Shown: positions 6,358-14,461 of the stretch, one piece after another
Numbering within the stretch: the stretch's first letter is position 1
Layout of the letters: every line of letters starts with the position of its first letter
Source of the DNA: CAZLGO01 sp964559295
GTDB lineage: Archaea > Methanobacteriota > Methanobacteria > Methanobacteriales > Methanobacteriaceae
Direction: 5' to 3'
Length of the DNA stretch: 23,055 nt
Assembly (NCBI GenBank): GCA_964559295.1
Contig: CAZLGO010000020.1
Span: 1-23,055 of the forward strand
The notes under the pieces: generated by a model
Database searches by the model: none
What the model saw: the letters and a program-made list of their open reading frames with translations, nothing else
What the model was told of the DNA's origin: nothing
Made by a program: the position numbers and the translations under genes

Positions 6358-8445
6358 TTAACGAAAATCATCTCTATAATTTTTAAATTTAAATCTTTTT
6401 CTTATGTTCTCCGCGATTTTAGGTCCAATTCCGTCTACCTTAAGAAGTTCATCTTTTGATACATAGCTTAAGTCACTTCCAAATGCATTAACAACTGCAC
6501 GAGCTCTTTTTCTTCCCAGTCTCTTAACACTCACAACCAGCGGTACGATATCCTCCTTGACACCATAATAGAGACGTGCAGAAAGGATATCCAATTCATT
6601 CGAATAATAATAGATGTCTAAAATCCTACATACATCCTTAAAGAACTTCACCATCATGGAAGCTTCGTAGGCTGCTCTTCTTGTCGCTGCAGCATAAACA
6701 TTAAAAGCATTTTCAATTTGATATTCGGTTTTCTCATCTATCCATTCCATCAAGGCTGCTGCTGTAGCTTCATCGTTTCCAATATCAACTGCAAAGATCC
6801 CACAGCTGTTTAATTTATCACGCACAGGATCTCTGCTTCTCTGGCTTTTAAATGAGATCCTTGGCATGTCTGGAGTCTTTGATATCTCATAGATGAGTTG
6901 GTATATATCAAGTTCAGGGCTTCTTTTTGCAAATTCTTTAAGCAAGACGGAACTTACAACAGAATAATTAGTTTTTGCAATCAGCATTCCAAAATCAGTT
7001 GCCCTAAACCCTTCTGGAGTTATTTGTATGATGCCGTTTTGGATTAAAAATTCCAGAGCATTATTTATCTCATATTCAGCATTGTACGAAAGAGCACGCA
7101 AAAACTCATTTGTACTCATCTGAAATCCATAAAAAGTCTTATCAAAAAATTCCAATATGTCATCTGTAGTTTTTGCAAGTGTTGAGGCGATTTGGGCTAT
7201 TATCTGCCTGTAAAGTGCATCTTTGTTTTCTATGAGTTTTGAATTAGTGGGTTCTATGTCCCCATATATATAGTGATCCTTCAGGTTTTCTGCCTCATTC
7301 TGACTTTTCGCGATGAGAAACGAGTGACCCTCATTGTCGTAATCGGGGCGTCCTGCCCGCCCAGACATCTGCTCATAATCAAACACAGGAATGTTTTGTG
7401 GACCTTGGGATGTCCATCTAGTATAGTCTCTTATTATAACATTTTTGGAGGGAAGATTTACCCCATACATAAGGCTTGGAGTGGCTGTTATCATAAAAAG
7501 ATTTCTTGATCTGAATTCATCCTCAATTATCTCCCGTTGCCTGTCAAAAAGACCAGCATGATGAAAGGCAACGCCATTTTTAATACACTCTGCAAGTTTT
7601 TGGCATACTGAAGTTGGGCGGGAGCCTCTTTTTTTTGGAACATCGAGGATTTTTTGAGCTACGTCCCTAAAAACTTCTTTTTTATCTTCAGGAATTTCTT
7701 TTATTTTATCAGATATGTAGCTTGCTAGGGATTCTGTAAATCTCCTTGTTGATACGAAGACCAGAATTTGGGATCCTTCCTCAATAGCGTCTCTCAAAAT
7801 CTTTAAAATAACGTCGTTTTTGTTTCTTGTTCCAAATTCTTCTACGAGAAGCACCTCTTTGTAAAGGGGAACTGGTCGATAATCGTGCTCAACCACCTGA
7901 GCATCAAGCCAGCCTGAAAGTTCATCCATGTTTCTCAATGTTGCAGAAAGTGCTATAGTTCTCAAAGCCGGATTTACAATTTTTGATCTTGTTATTGCAC
8001 ATTCTATGGTGGGACCTCTCGAATATTCCCCAATCATATGAAACTCATCAACAATTAGAAGATCGATTTCCCTCAATGTATTCCATGAGAACCTTGTGAG
8101 GGCATCAAATGATTCAAAAACCATCACAGCTAAATCTGATGATTTTGGATGTTTTCCAACTTCTATTCCATATTTTTCGAGTCTCTTAAATTCAGCTATT
8201 TTCTCGTTTTGTACAGATATCAGCGGAACTGCATATACAACCCTTCCACCATTTAATATAGTATTTAATGCTGCAATTACCCCAAGAAGTGTTTTTCCAC
8301 TTGCTGTAGGTATGGCTATTATATAATTGGAATCACTCTTGAGACATCCAGAGTCTAAGACAGCCTTCTGAGCTGGATTCAATTCTTTAATGTGTGGATA
8401 ACAGTCCTTGATTATCTCTTTGATATCTGTACTTATGGTTTCCAT
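6358..8445 (-). CDS. hel308: Hel308-type superfamily 2 DNA helicase
   Basis: A 695-residue ATP-dependent DNA helicase of the Ski2-like superfamily 2, relative of human HELQ. Family members unwind 3'-tailed forks and are linked to repair of stalled replication forks in archaea. Visible motifs are a Q-motif-like ELNPAQKAVL (~21-30), Walker A IPTASGKT with Lys51, a DEFH box (133-136), SAT (167-169), motif IV ILVFVSTRR, motif V ATPSLMYGVNLPS and motif VI QMSGRAGRPDYD (359-370). The C-terminus has a helix-hairpin-helix (LLKVDGIGPKIAENI) typical of domain 5. The DEFH box is a variant of the usual DExH. Length fits the family. It has its own TATA element at 8488-8495. Methanothermobacter Hel308 (MTH810, from memory) also lies near moaC, which supports the name. 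Confidence 0.95.
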   Translation of the reverse strand: METISTDIKEIIKDCYPHIKELNPAQKAVLDSGCLKSDSNYIIAIPTASGKTLLGVIAALNTILNGGRVVYAVPLISVQNEKIAEFKRLEKYGIEVGKHPKSSDLAVMVFESFDALTRFSWNTLREIDLLIVDEFHMIGEYSRGPTIECAITRSKIVNPALRTIALSATLRNMDELSGWLDAQVVEHDYRPVPLYKEVLLVEEFGTRNKNDVILKILRDAIEEGSQILVFVSTRRFTESLASYISDKIKEIPEDKKEVFRDVAQKILDVPKKRGSRPTSVCQKLAECIKNGVAFHHAGLFDRQREIIEDEFRSRNLFMITATPSLMYGVNLPSKNVIIRDYTRWTSQGPQNIPVFDYEQMSGRAGRPDYDNEGHSFLIAKSQNEAENLKDHYIYGDIEPTNSKLIENKDALYRQIIAQIASTLAKTTDDILEFFDKTFYGFQMSTNEFLRALSYNAEYEINNALEFLIQNGIIQITPEGFRATDFGMLIAKTNYSVVSSVLLKEFAKRSPELDIYQLIYEISKTPDMPRISFKSQRSRDPVRDKLNSCGIFAVDIGNDEATAAALMEWIDEKTEYQIENAFNVYAAATRRAAYEASMMVKFFKDVCRILDIYYYSNELDILSARLYYGVKEDIVPLVVSVKRLGRKRARAVVNAFGSDLSYVSKDELLKVDGIGPKIAENIRKRFKFKNYRDDFR

Positions 8446-8487
8446 ATTTTTTCAATCCCTTTTTTAAGCATGTCTTTTGTTCTATTT

Positions 8488-8495
8488 TTTATATA
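8488..8495 (-). promoter_or_regulatory. TATA box of hel308
   Basis: The minus strand reads TATATAAA here, about 43-50 bases before the hel308 ATG. With the usual archaeal spacing of about 25 bases, transcription would begin near 8466 and give a short leader. The upstream V4R fragment ends at 8550, so hel308 need not depend on the moaC transcript. Confidence 0.55.
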
Positions 8496-8549
8496 CAATA
8501 TATTAATTCAAAATCAGGTTTATTAAATTCCCTTCTATTCAATGAATCG

Positions 8550-8940
8550 TTATTCTTTCTTTATGATAAAACAGTAGTAATCATCGCCCATAGCATAGCA
8601 TTTAGTTTCCTTAACAGTCTGCTCATATTGATAATAAGCCGAGAACAATGCTTTTAATATCCCTGCGTCAAAGGCACATGCGGATCTTCCAAGATACGGA
8701 AGACCTCTGCATTCAAAACAATCGTGCACATTAATTATTAATGGCTCAAGGTTTTCAACCTCAACGACCTAATTTATGAGCTTCCCAGAACCTGGCGATA
8801 TTTTCAATGAATTTTTCCATTTCAGGATCAGCAACCTGTCCATAAAGCGCCTCTCCTACTTTAACGCCAGCATCTTGGAGTATTGGATCAATGTTGATTC
8901 TCTTGTTTATTAAAGCCACTCTATAGTTCCATAAAATCAT
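8550..8940 (-). pseudogene. Frameshifted V4R-domain protein gene, coupled to moaC
   Basis: The ATG overlaps the moaC stop codon (ATGA, 8937-8940). The first frame gives 59 residues (MILWNYRVALINKRINIDPI onward, ending FWEAHKLGR) and stops at TGA 8761-8763. The protein continues one frame over as VVEVENLEPL to a TAA at 8550-8552. The total of 391 bases is 130 codons plus one, so a single extra base near 8761-8775 explains the break. The second part carries the V4R (4-vinyl reductase) signature: HDCFECRGLPYLG, a central Cys, then ETKCYAMGDDYYCF with the conserved E-x2-C-x3-GD-x2-C. V4R domains are predicted small-molecule-binding regulators or partners in archaea. It is either a recent pseudogene or a sequencing error; the rest looks well preserved. 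Confidence 0.75.
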
Positions 8941-9407
8941 TCTTTCTCTTTTTTTACAACCACTATATTGGAGATCCTAGTGGAAGGATATTGTCCCATA
9001 TCATCCTTTTCAATACTTTTTACCATATCCCAAATAGTTAGAAGTGCTACACTTGCACCTGTAAGTGCTTCCATTTCAACACCTGTTTTTCCAATTGATC
9101 TTACACTCACTTGAGTTTCGATGTTGTTTTCGTTTAAATGAAACTCAACATCCACACCAGTTATCCTGAGGGGATGACATAGCGGAATCAAATGATGTGT
9201 TGACTTTACAGCGCTTATAGCAGCTATTTGGGCTGTTGTAAGCACGTTTCCCTTTTTTATCTTTTCTTTTTTTATAAGATCTGTTGTACCTTCCCTTAAA
9301 TATATTCTACCCTTTGCAACGGCTGTTCTTTTTACAGCAGGCTTGTCTCCAACTTCCACCATCCGCACACCTTTTTTTGGAACGTGTGTCAATGTTTTTT
9401 TGCTCAT
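8937..9407 (-). CDS. moaC: Cyclic pyranopterin monophosphate synthase MoaC
   Basis: A 156-residue enzyme that converts the cyclic GTP-derived intermediate made by MoaA into cyclic pyranopterin monophosphate, in molybdopterin synthesis. Methanogens need this cofactor for formylmethanofuran dehydrogenase (W or Mo) and some formate dehydrogenases. Visible family motifs are MVEVGDKP (~16-23), HHLIPLCHPL (71-80), GKTGVEMEALTGASVALLT (106-124) with Lys107, and WDMVK with Asp127 and Lys130, which match the known catalytic Asp and Lys spacing. The length is typical. The start ATG has GGAGTAAGGATC upstream. It overlaps the V4R gene by ATGA, so the two were probably translated together. No clear TATA box was found in the 240 bases upstream; GATATAATAA around 9506-9515 is a weak candidate. 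Confidence 0.95.
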   Translation of the reverse strand: MSKKTLTHVPKKGVRMVEVGDKPAVKRTAVAKGRIYLREGTTDLIKKEKIKKGNVLTTAQIAAISAVKSTHHLIPLCHPLRITGVDVEFHLNENNIETQVSVRSIGKTGVEMEALTGASVALLTIWDMVKSIEKDDMGQYPSTRISNIVVVKKEKE

Positions 9408-9647
9408 TTTAGATCCTTACTCCTTAAAAAAGTGCAAAGTAGATCTCCTGTTCTATGCATTGAAGAGATGCTTTACAATTTTCTATGAACTTAAAACTCT
9501 ATCCTTTATTATATCACCAGTTTCTTTGTGTTAAACATTTTTTGCACAGCAGTTGGATCTTTTGACTTTATGATCTTTAAGATTATTTATTTTCATTTGA
9601 TGTTGCTTTATTTTTTCTCAGTAAATTGCTGTTATTAATTTAAAACC

Positions 9648-10763
9648 TTAAGTTGCTAAATCATTATAGATCTTTTCTATTTTTTTTATTTGATTAGGGG
9701 TACTAAAGGATCGAGCAAGATTCAAACCATTCTTTCTTATAGCAGATATTTCTTTTTTATTTTTTGAATTTAAAATGCGCATCATCTTATTTGCAATTGC
9801 TTTAGGATCCTGAGGTGGCACGCTATATCCTGTTTTTTCATCTACAACAAGCTCTTTTAGTCCCCCAACAGCTGTTGCTATTGTGGGAGTGCCACATGCT
9901 AATGCTTCCAGAGCAACCAATCCAAAAGGTTCCTCTTGCGATGGAAGTACAAATATATCAGCAGCATTCATCCACAAAGCCACTTCATCATAAGGAACTG
10001 GATCGATAAATCTTATAATATCATCTATTTTTGATGAACGGGACTTCTCGTACAAAGAATTTACGTATTTTTTATCTACTTTGCTTCCCAATAAAATACA
10101 TTCTATTTTATCTATCCCGTAAGATTTAATCAAATTAATTGCCTCAATTAGATAAACAACTCCTTTTCTTGGGATTAAATTACCCACAAAAAGAATCATT
10201 TTTTTATCCTTGTTAAAGCCTATCTTTTCACGGCACTCAGCTTTATCAAGAGGTTTGAATATCTCTGTATCAACGCCCATGTTGGTCACATGGATTTTGT
10301 TTTCATCTACATCAAAATGTTCAGTCAATTTTCTCTTTATATCCTCACTTACAGCAATCAATGCATCAGCTTTATCAAGCGATAATTTACATAGTCTGAA
10401 TACGATTTCATTTCTTTTAGCCAGGATATTTATATCTCCTCCATGTACTGTAATTATCAATGGTTTGCGTGTAATCCATTTAGATATAAGTCCGATAAAC
10501 CCTGTGGGAAATGCATAATGAGCATGTATAACATCAAATTTTTTGGATATAGAAAAAAATAATGTTTTGAACATCAAATTGCCATATTTGTGTATTAATC
10601 TTAATAAGTCTGTTCTCTGTTCTCTGTTAGCCACAATAAATTGCTTTACATCTGTGTATTTTTTGAAGGCTTCTGTATGAACTTTAACGAAGCTACCAAA
10701 GGACTTATTAGTTTTACTTGGATACATGTTTGTGATAACCAGTACCTTCAGACCATCTTCCAT
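9648..10763 (-). CDS. GT4-family glycosyltransferase
   Basis: A 371-residue GT-B-fold glycosyltransferase of the GT4 (glycosyl transferases group 1) type, a retaining enzyme acting in the cytoplasm or at the inner membrane face. N-terminal acceptor domain: VLVITNMYPSKTNKSFGSF and the HGGD motif (His107). C-terminal donor domain: LFVGNLIPRKG (191-201, with Arg199/Lys200 expected to bind phosphate) and EEPFGLVALEALACG, the E-x7-E motif with Glu278 and Glu286. The start ATG follows GAGGTGG at good spacing. It lies 47 bases after cbiD in the same direction, so it probably shares that transcript. Sugar and acceptor cannot be told; polysaccharide, glycolipid or glycoprotein synthesis is possible. 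No membrane segment is seen. Confidence 0.9.
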   Translation of the reverse strand: MEDGLKVLVITNMYPSKTNKSFGSFVKVHTEAFKKYTDVKQFIVANREQRTDLLRLIHKYGNLMFKTLFFSISKKFDVIHAHYAFPTGFIGLISKWITRKPLIITVHGGDINILAKRNEIVFRLCKLSLDKADALIAVSEDIKRKLTEHFDVDENKIHVTNMGVDTEIFKPLDKAECREKIGFNKDKKMILFVGNLIPRKGVVYLIEAINLIKSYGIDKIECILLGSKVDKKYVNSLYEKSRSSKIDDIIRFIDPVPYDEVALWMNAADIFVLPSQEEPFGLVALEALACGTPTIATAVGGLKELVVDEKTGYSVPPQDPKAIANKMMRILNSKNKKEISAIRKNGLNLARSFSTPNQIKKIEKIYNDLAT

Positions 10764-10810
10764 GTGTCCACCTCAGATTTCCCTCCCTTGAAGAACATTA
10801 AAAAATTAGA

Positions 10811-11860
10811 TTACCACGTTTGACTGTTTAGAATCGTTCCGTCCATCCTAACAATGATCACATCAAAATCCGTTTTATATCTCTCCCTACATTTCTTTTT
10901 TATGGATTCCGCTATTTTATTAAATACATCAAAAACGAGATTCTCACCATTTAAAATATCTATCATACTTTCTGTGGTTTTAGATTCAAAGATACGATGT
11001 ATTACATCCTTTTTAGCACCTAAAAGTGCTGAATAAGCAGCAATTATCTCCCGTCTTCCATCTGCAACAGCATGTTTTGTATTGAAAATCCCAGCAGCAA
11101 TTTTGATGAGTTTACCTGCATGTCCAAAGAGAGTGATCTTCTCAACACCTTTTTTTGAGGCTTCCTCAAGCATGTATCCCACAAAATTCCCCATCTGGAT
11201 TATCTGATCCTTCTTAACGTCTAAAATTTTAAGTGCAAGGTTTTCACCAATATTACCAGGCACAAAAACAAGATTTTTATAGCCTTGGGCTATTGCAACA
11301 TCGATCTGGCATTTTAGAGACTCCTTATATGCCTCTGATGACATGGGTCTTGCGATTCCTATTGTCCCAAGAATAGAAATACCACCGATGATACCAAGGC
11401 GGGGATTCATGGTATTTTTGGCGATTTTTTCTCCTTCAGGAACATATATTGTAACTTCAGCCCCTTTATCGCTTGGAAGCGTATTTCTAAGGTTTTCCCT
11501 TATCATTGATCTTGGAGTGGGATTTATGGCAGGCTCTCCCACTGGAACCTGCAAGCCTGGTTTTGTGATGGTGCCTACTCCCACTCCACCTTTTATCTTT
11601 ATTTCTGGGTTTTTTGTGATTTTGACATCTGCACATATTCTGATGTTTTTTGTAACATCTGGATCAGAGTATGGCTTTTTTATTACACATGCTCTACCGG
11701 AATCAGCTGTTAGCTTTTTAGAATATTCAATGTCAATTTTAAGTTTTCCAATAGGTGTTTTGATGTTAACGCAGGATACTTTTTTATGTATTGACAAAAA
11801 TGCTGCAAGTGCTGCAGCAGTAGCAGCACTTCCTGTTGTTATACCATATTCATAATTCAT
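10811..11860 (-). CDS. cbiD: Cobalt-precorrin-5B C1-methyltransferase CbiD
   Basis: A 349-residue SAM-dependent methyltransferase of anaerobic cobamide (vitamin B12) synthesis. It methylates C1 of cobalt-precorrin-5B. Family landmarks are the N-terminal YGITTGSAATAAALAA, GVGTITKPGLQVPVGEPAIN followed by PRSMIRENL (CbiD typically has GxGxVTxPGLxxxxGxPAINPxPRxMI), a Gly-rich GIIGGISILGTIGIARPMSS and LFGHAGKLIKIAAGIFNTKH near the C-terminus. Length matches the family. Cobamides are essential in methanogens as cofactor of the Mtr methyltransferase. The ATG overlaps the stop of the upstream redox protein gene (ATGA), pointing to translational coupling. Confidence 0.95.
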   Translation of the reverse strand: MNYEYGITTGSAATAAALAAFLSIHKKVSCVNIKTPIGKLKIDIEYSKKLTADSGRACVIKKPYSDPDVTKNIRICADVKITKNPEIKIKGGVGVGTITKPGLQVPVGEPAINPTPRSMIRENLRNTLPSDKGAEVTIYVPEGEKIAKNTMNPRLGIIGGISILGTIGIARPMSSEAYKESLKCQIDVAIAQGYKNLVFVPGNIGENLALKILDVKKDQIIQMGNFVGYMLEEASKKGVEKITLFGHAGKLIKIAAGIFNTKHAVADGRREIIAAYSALLGAKKDVIHRIFESKTTESMIDILNGENLVFDVFNKIAESIKKKCRERYKTDFDVIIVRMDGTILNSQTW

Positions 11861-12111
11861 AATTCTTCTTTTATGGCATTTACAAGCTCCTCCTTTAGAG
11901 GAGCGCCTAAAAATCTTACTATCCCGTTTATAGCGATTGCAGGAACAGCCATTATGCCATATTCTGCCGCTTTTTCATAATCCACCATCACATTGATTTT
12001 TTCAACCTCAATATCTTCTTTCATTTCTTTTTTTACTTCATCTACCACTTCAATGGCCATGGGACAATAGGGGCACATTGGTGATGTAAACACTTCAACT
12101 TTAACAACCAT
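11857..12111 (-). CDS. Small glutaredoxin/thioredoxin-like CxxC redox protein
   Basis: An 84-residue single-domain thioredoxin-fold protein. I chose the ATG at 12111 because GGAGGTG lies just upstream of it; an in-frame ATG at 12162 would add 17 residues overlapping the previous gene and has no such site. The N-terminus reads VKVEVFTSPMCPYCPMA with the redox pair Cys13/Cys16, and AVPAIAING holds the expected cis-proline. It resembles the small glutaredoxin-like protein of Methanothermobacter (MTH807, from memory), which has thioredoxin-like activity. The likely role is cytoplasmic disulfide reduction. It lies between sppA and cbiD, 13 bases after the former and overlapping the latter by ATGA. 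Confidence 0.9.
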   Translation of the reverse strand: MVVKVEVFTSPMCPYCPMAIEVVDEVKKEMKEDIEVEKINVMVDYEKAAEYGIMAVPAIAINGIVRFLGAPLKEELVNAIKEEL

Positions 12112-12124
12112 TTCCCCACCTCCG

Positions 12125-13018
12125 TTAATAATATAGCTCGATTGTACCCTTTTGCATAACACTTCCGATCCCTTTTCCTAAAGAATATGCAATGTTTGAT
12201 GATATGGTGCTTAAAAGGTCTTCGAAGGAAACTGGAGTTGTTATGGTTACAACATCGTATGATCCAGTAATTCCTCCTAACCTCGCAGCAATGTCAAGGG
12301 CATCTTTTTTGCTTCCGATCTCATCTACAAGTTTTAGATTTTTTGCCTGTCTTCCTGTATATATTTTTCCTTCTGCAATGCTTCTAACATATTCTTTGCT
12401 TAATTTTCTGTTTTCTGCAACAAGAGAAATGAAATGATCATAATCTTCATTTATCATATCTTGAAGCATCTTTGTTTCCTCAGGAGTTAGATTTCTGTAA
12501 TCAGCGCCCATGTCTTTGTACTCTCCACCCTTTATAGCATATCTGTTTACTCCAATCATTCTGTACAATTCAGATAGATCCACAAGATCCAGTATGACAC
12601 CTATGGATCCAACCAACGATGTAGGACTTGCGACTATCCTATCAGCAGATGATGCAACAAGATATGCACCGGATGCGCCTTCATCACTTATCCATACTGC
12701 AACTGGTTTTTTACAGTTTTTTACAGCTTCCATGACCTCTTCACATGCTACAGGCGATCCTCCAGGGCTATTTATCTCCAAAAGGATAGATCTTATGGTG
12801 TAATCATCCTCTGCTTCTCTAATCAGTTCTTTTATGTTATCTGGCGTTGTGACTCCACTTCCCATAATGTCTGACTGTTCATATGCAATTGTACCCTGAA
12901 CTGGTATAACTGCAACACTGTTTCCAAACGGTAGGAATAACAATACCAATATACCAACAAATACGGCAAAAAGTCCACCTGCTATTAGCATTAAGATCAA
13001 CTTAGTATCTTTTTCCAT
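12125..13018 (-). CDS. sppA: Signal peptide peptidase SppA (S49 family)
   Basis: A 297-residue membrane serine peptidase that degrades cleaved signal peptides or membrane-associated peptides. One N-terminal transmembrane segment (~7-30) is followed by an S49 domain outside the membrane. The catalytic dyad is visible: Ser116 in DEGASGAYLVAS and Lys168 in GGEYKDMG. Their 52-residue spacing equals that of Bacillus SppA (Ser147/Lys199). EINSPGGSP (81-89) is the oxyanion-side motif, and TSLVGSIGV follows the serine. This is the short, single-domain form usual in archaea and Gram-positives. It is first in a probable operon with the CxxC protein, cbiD and a glycosyltransferase, and is transcribed away from the shikimate kinase gene. 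GTGAT precedes the ATG. Confidence 0.93.
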   Translation of the reverse strand: MEKDTKLILMLIAGGLFAVFVGILVLLFLPFGNSVAVIPVQGTIAYEQSDIMGSGVTTPDNIKELIREAEDDYTIRSILLEINSPGGSPVACEEVMEAVKNCKKPVAVWISDEGASGAYLVASSADRIVASPTSLVGSIGVILDLVDLSELYRMIGVNRYAIKGGEYKDMGADYRNLTPEETKMLQDMINEDYDHFISLVAENRKLSKEYVRSIAEGKIYTGRQAKNLKLVDEIGSKKDALDIAARLGGITGSYDVVTITTPVSFEDLLSTISSNIAYSLGKGIGSVMQKGTIELYY

Positions 13019-13071
13019 GGTATCACTTCACGAACTTTCTCAATCTACCATATTAATCTTTTTTATTGTAG

Positions 13072-13082
13072 TTGTATAAATA
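13072..13082. promoter_or_regulatory. Divergent TATA region between sppA and shikimate kinase
   Basis: The 88-base space between the two divergent genes contains TATAAATA on the plus strand (13075-13082), and the same site reads TATATTTATA on the minus strand. For sppA, the distance allows a leader of about 30 bases. For shikimate kinase, the predicted start of transcription falls only a few bases before the TTG, so its message would be leaderless or nearly so unless another element is used. One TATA site may serve both directions. Confidence 0.45.
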
Positions 13083-13106
13083 TACCTTCAAAAGCAAGGT
13101 GATAGA

Positions 13107-13973
13107 TTGGGAGTCACTGTTCGATCTCCAGGTTCTGCTACAATCATAAATGCCATAGCTACAGGATATGGATCTGCATTTGGTATAAAACGCTATGTTA
13201 CAGCAAAGGTTGAATTAACACCATCAAAAATAAAGTGCAAGGCAGATAAAGATGTTGATACAACATTAATGGAGCTATGTGTAAAGAAAGTCCTTGGAAG
13301 ATTCAAAATTAAAACAGGTGTTAATGTAAAGACTTATTCAAATCTTCCTGTAGCATCAGGGCTTTCAAGCAGTAGTGCAACTTCAAATGCTGTTGTTTTA
13401 GCTACAACATCTGCTCTAATGGGGACCTATGGTAAGCTAAATATAGATGATTTTGACATTTTAAACATGGCAATAGACGCTTCCCTTGAAGCTGGTGTTA
13501 CCATCACAGGAGCATTTGATGACGCGAGTGCTTCTTTTTTTGGCGGACTTGTTGTAACAGATAACATGAACCGTAAGATCCTAAAAAAACGCAGGATGGA
13601 AGAACAAAACATATTAATATACATGCCAGACAAAAAATCACCTACCGCACAATCTGATGTGAGGAGGATGAAACTTCTTGCACCTTTAGTTGAAGTTGCG
13701 TTTGATGAAGCTTTAAAGAGCAATGTGTACAAGGCTCTAACTTTAAATGGGCTCCTATATTGCACAACACTTGGATTTGATCCAAATATCGCCCTTGATG
13801 CTCTGGATGCTGGTGCAATTGCATCTGGATTGTCAGGTACAGGACCTTCGTTTGTGGCTGTTGCGGATGACAAACATATAGACAAGGTTGAAGATGCTTG
13901 GAGCTCCTACCCAGGAAAGATCATACATACAAAAGTTGATAATGAAGGTACGAAGGTGGTAAACAGTGGATAG
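13107..13973 (+). CDS. aroK: Archaeal shikimate kinase (GHMP family)
   Basis: A 288-residue GHMP-superfamily kinase that phosphorylates shikimate with ATP in aromatic amino acid synthesis. Archaea use this enzyme in place of the P-loop AroK/AroL of bacteria. The ATP-binding motif reads NLPVASGLSSSSATSNA (79-95), and the conserved C-terminal glycine motif reads ASGLSGTGPSFVAV. GAFDDASASFFGG is also typical of the family. The start is TTG, chosen because the protein then begins MGVTVRSPGSATIINA, as relatives do, and because GGTGAT lies three bases upstream. It overlaps the next gene by 8 bases. It is first in the plus-strand amino acid cluster. Confidence 0.95.
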   Translation: MGVTVRSPGSATIINAIATGYGSAFGIKRYVTAKVELTPSKIKCKADKDVDTTLMELCVKKVLGRFKIKTGVNVKTYSNLPVASGLSSSSATSNAVVLATTSALMGTYGKLNIDDFDILNMAIDASLEAGVTITGAFDDASASFFGGLVVTDNMNRKILKKRRMEEQNILIYMPDKKSPTAQSDVRRMKLLAPLVEVAFDEALKSNVYKALTLNGLLYCTTLGFDPNIALDALDAGAIASGLSGTGPSFVAVADDKHIDKVEDAWSSYPGKIIHTKVDNEGTKVVNSG

Positions 13974-14271
13974 GAAAGATGCATTAAAGCTTCTTAGGGA
14001 ATCCAGGGATCAGATAGATAGAATCGATGATGAGATTATAAACCTTATACAAAAAAGAACTGCTCTTGCAAGAGACATTGGAAAGGCAAAAATAGCATTG
14101 GGTATGGAAATAGAAGATAGAGAAAGAGAAGTTTATATTCAAAAAAAGATTAAAAAAATAGCAAAAAAGAAGAAAATTGATGAGAATAGTCTTAAAAAAA
14201 TTATGAGCATATTAACAGATTTGAATAAAAAAGAACAGGAAGTAATTTTAGGGAGAGAGACTAATGGGTAA
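13966..14271 (+). CDS. aroQ: Chorismate mutase, AroQ class
   Basis: A 101-residue all-helical monofunctional chorismate mutase, which rearranges chorismate to prephenate on the way to phenylalanine and tyrosine. The first helix RESRDQIDRIDDEIINLIQ and the following KRTALARDIGKAK hold the Arg and Lys positions of the AroQ active site; the typical DREREV follows. The start is GTG at 13966, supported by AGGTGG at 13954-13959. It overlaps shikimate kinase by 8 bases and S17e by 8 bases, so the three are surely co-translated. No regulatory ACT domain is attached. The second half is very lysine-rich. Confidence 0.93.
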   Translation: MDRKDALKLLRESRDQIDRIDDEIINLIQKRTALARDIGKAKIALGMEIEDREREVYIQKKIKKIAKKKKIDENSLKKIMSILTDLNKKEQEVILGRETNG

Positions 14272-14458
14272 CATAAGGACATCATTTGTAAAGAGAATAG
14301 CAAAAGAGCTAATAAGAACACATAGGGATAGATTTACTACAGATTTTGAAGAAAATAAAAAACTTGTGGAAGAACTATCGACAGTAAGCACAAAACATCT
14401 TAGAAACAAAATTGCGGGATATGTGACTAGACTGATAAAACAACAATCAAGGTCATGA
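14264..14458 (+). CDS. rps17e: 30S ribosomal protein S17e
   Basis: A 64-residue small-subunit ribosomal protein found only in archaea and eukaryotes. The sequence MGNIRTSFVKRIAKELI, then FEENKKLVEELSTVSTKHLR and RNKIAGYVTRL, is characteristic of S17e. It is basic and of the usual archaeal length (~60-70). AGGGAGAG lies upstream of the ATG. Its position between chorismate mutase and aspartokinase, overlapping the first by 8 bases and 3 bases before the second, matches what I recall from other Methanobacteriales. Confidence 0.95.
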   Translation: MGNIRTSFVKRIAKELIRTHRDRFTTDFEENKKLVEELSTVSTKHLRNKIAGYVTRLIKQQSRS

Positions 14459-14461
14459 AAA

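Noticed and set aside
11343..11855. Plus-strand 170-codon hydrophobic frame opposite cbiD
   Set aside because: CbiD is conserved throughout its length on the other strand. The hydrophobic look comes from antisense reading of Lys/Glu/Asn/Asp-rich codons.
12112..12162. Longer start for the CxxC redox protein at 12162
   Set aside because: The extra 17 residues overlap the sppA end and include the GGAGGTG site itself. The ATG at 12111 lies at correct spacing from that site and gives the family's usual N-terminus.
13427..13885. Minus-strand 152-codon open frame within shikimate kinase
   Set aside because: It lies fully inside a clearly conserved gene and has no start signals or recognisable motifs.
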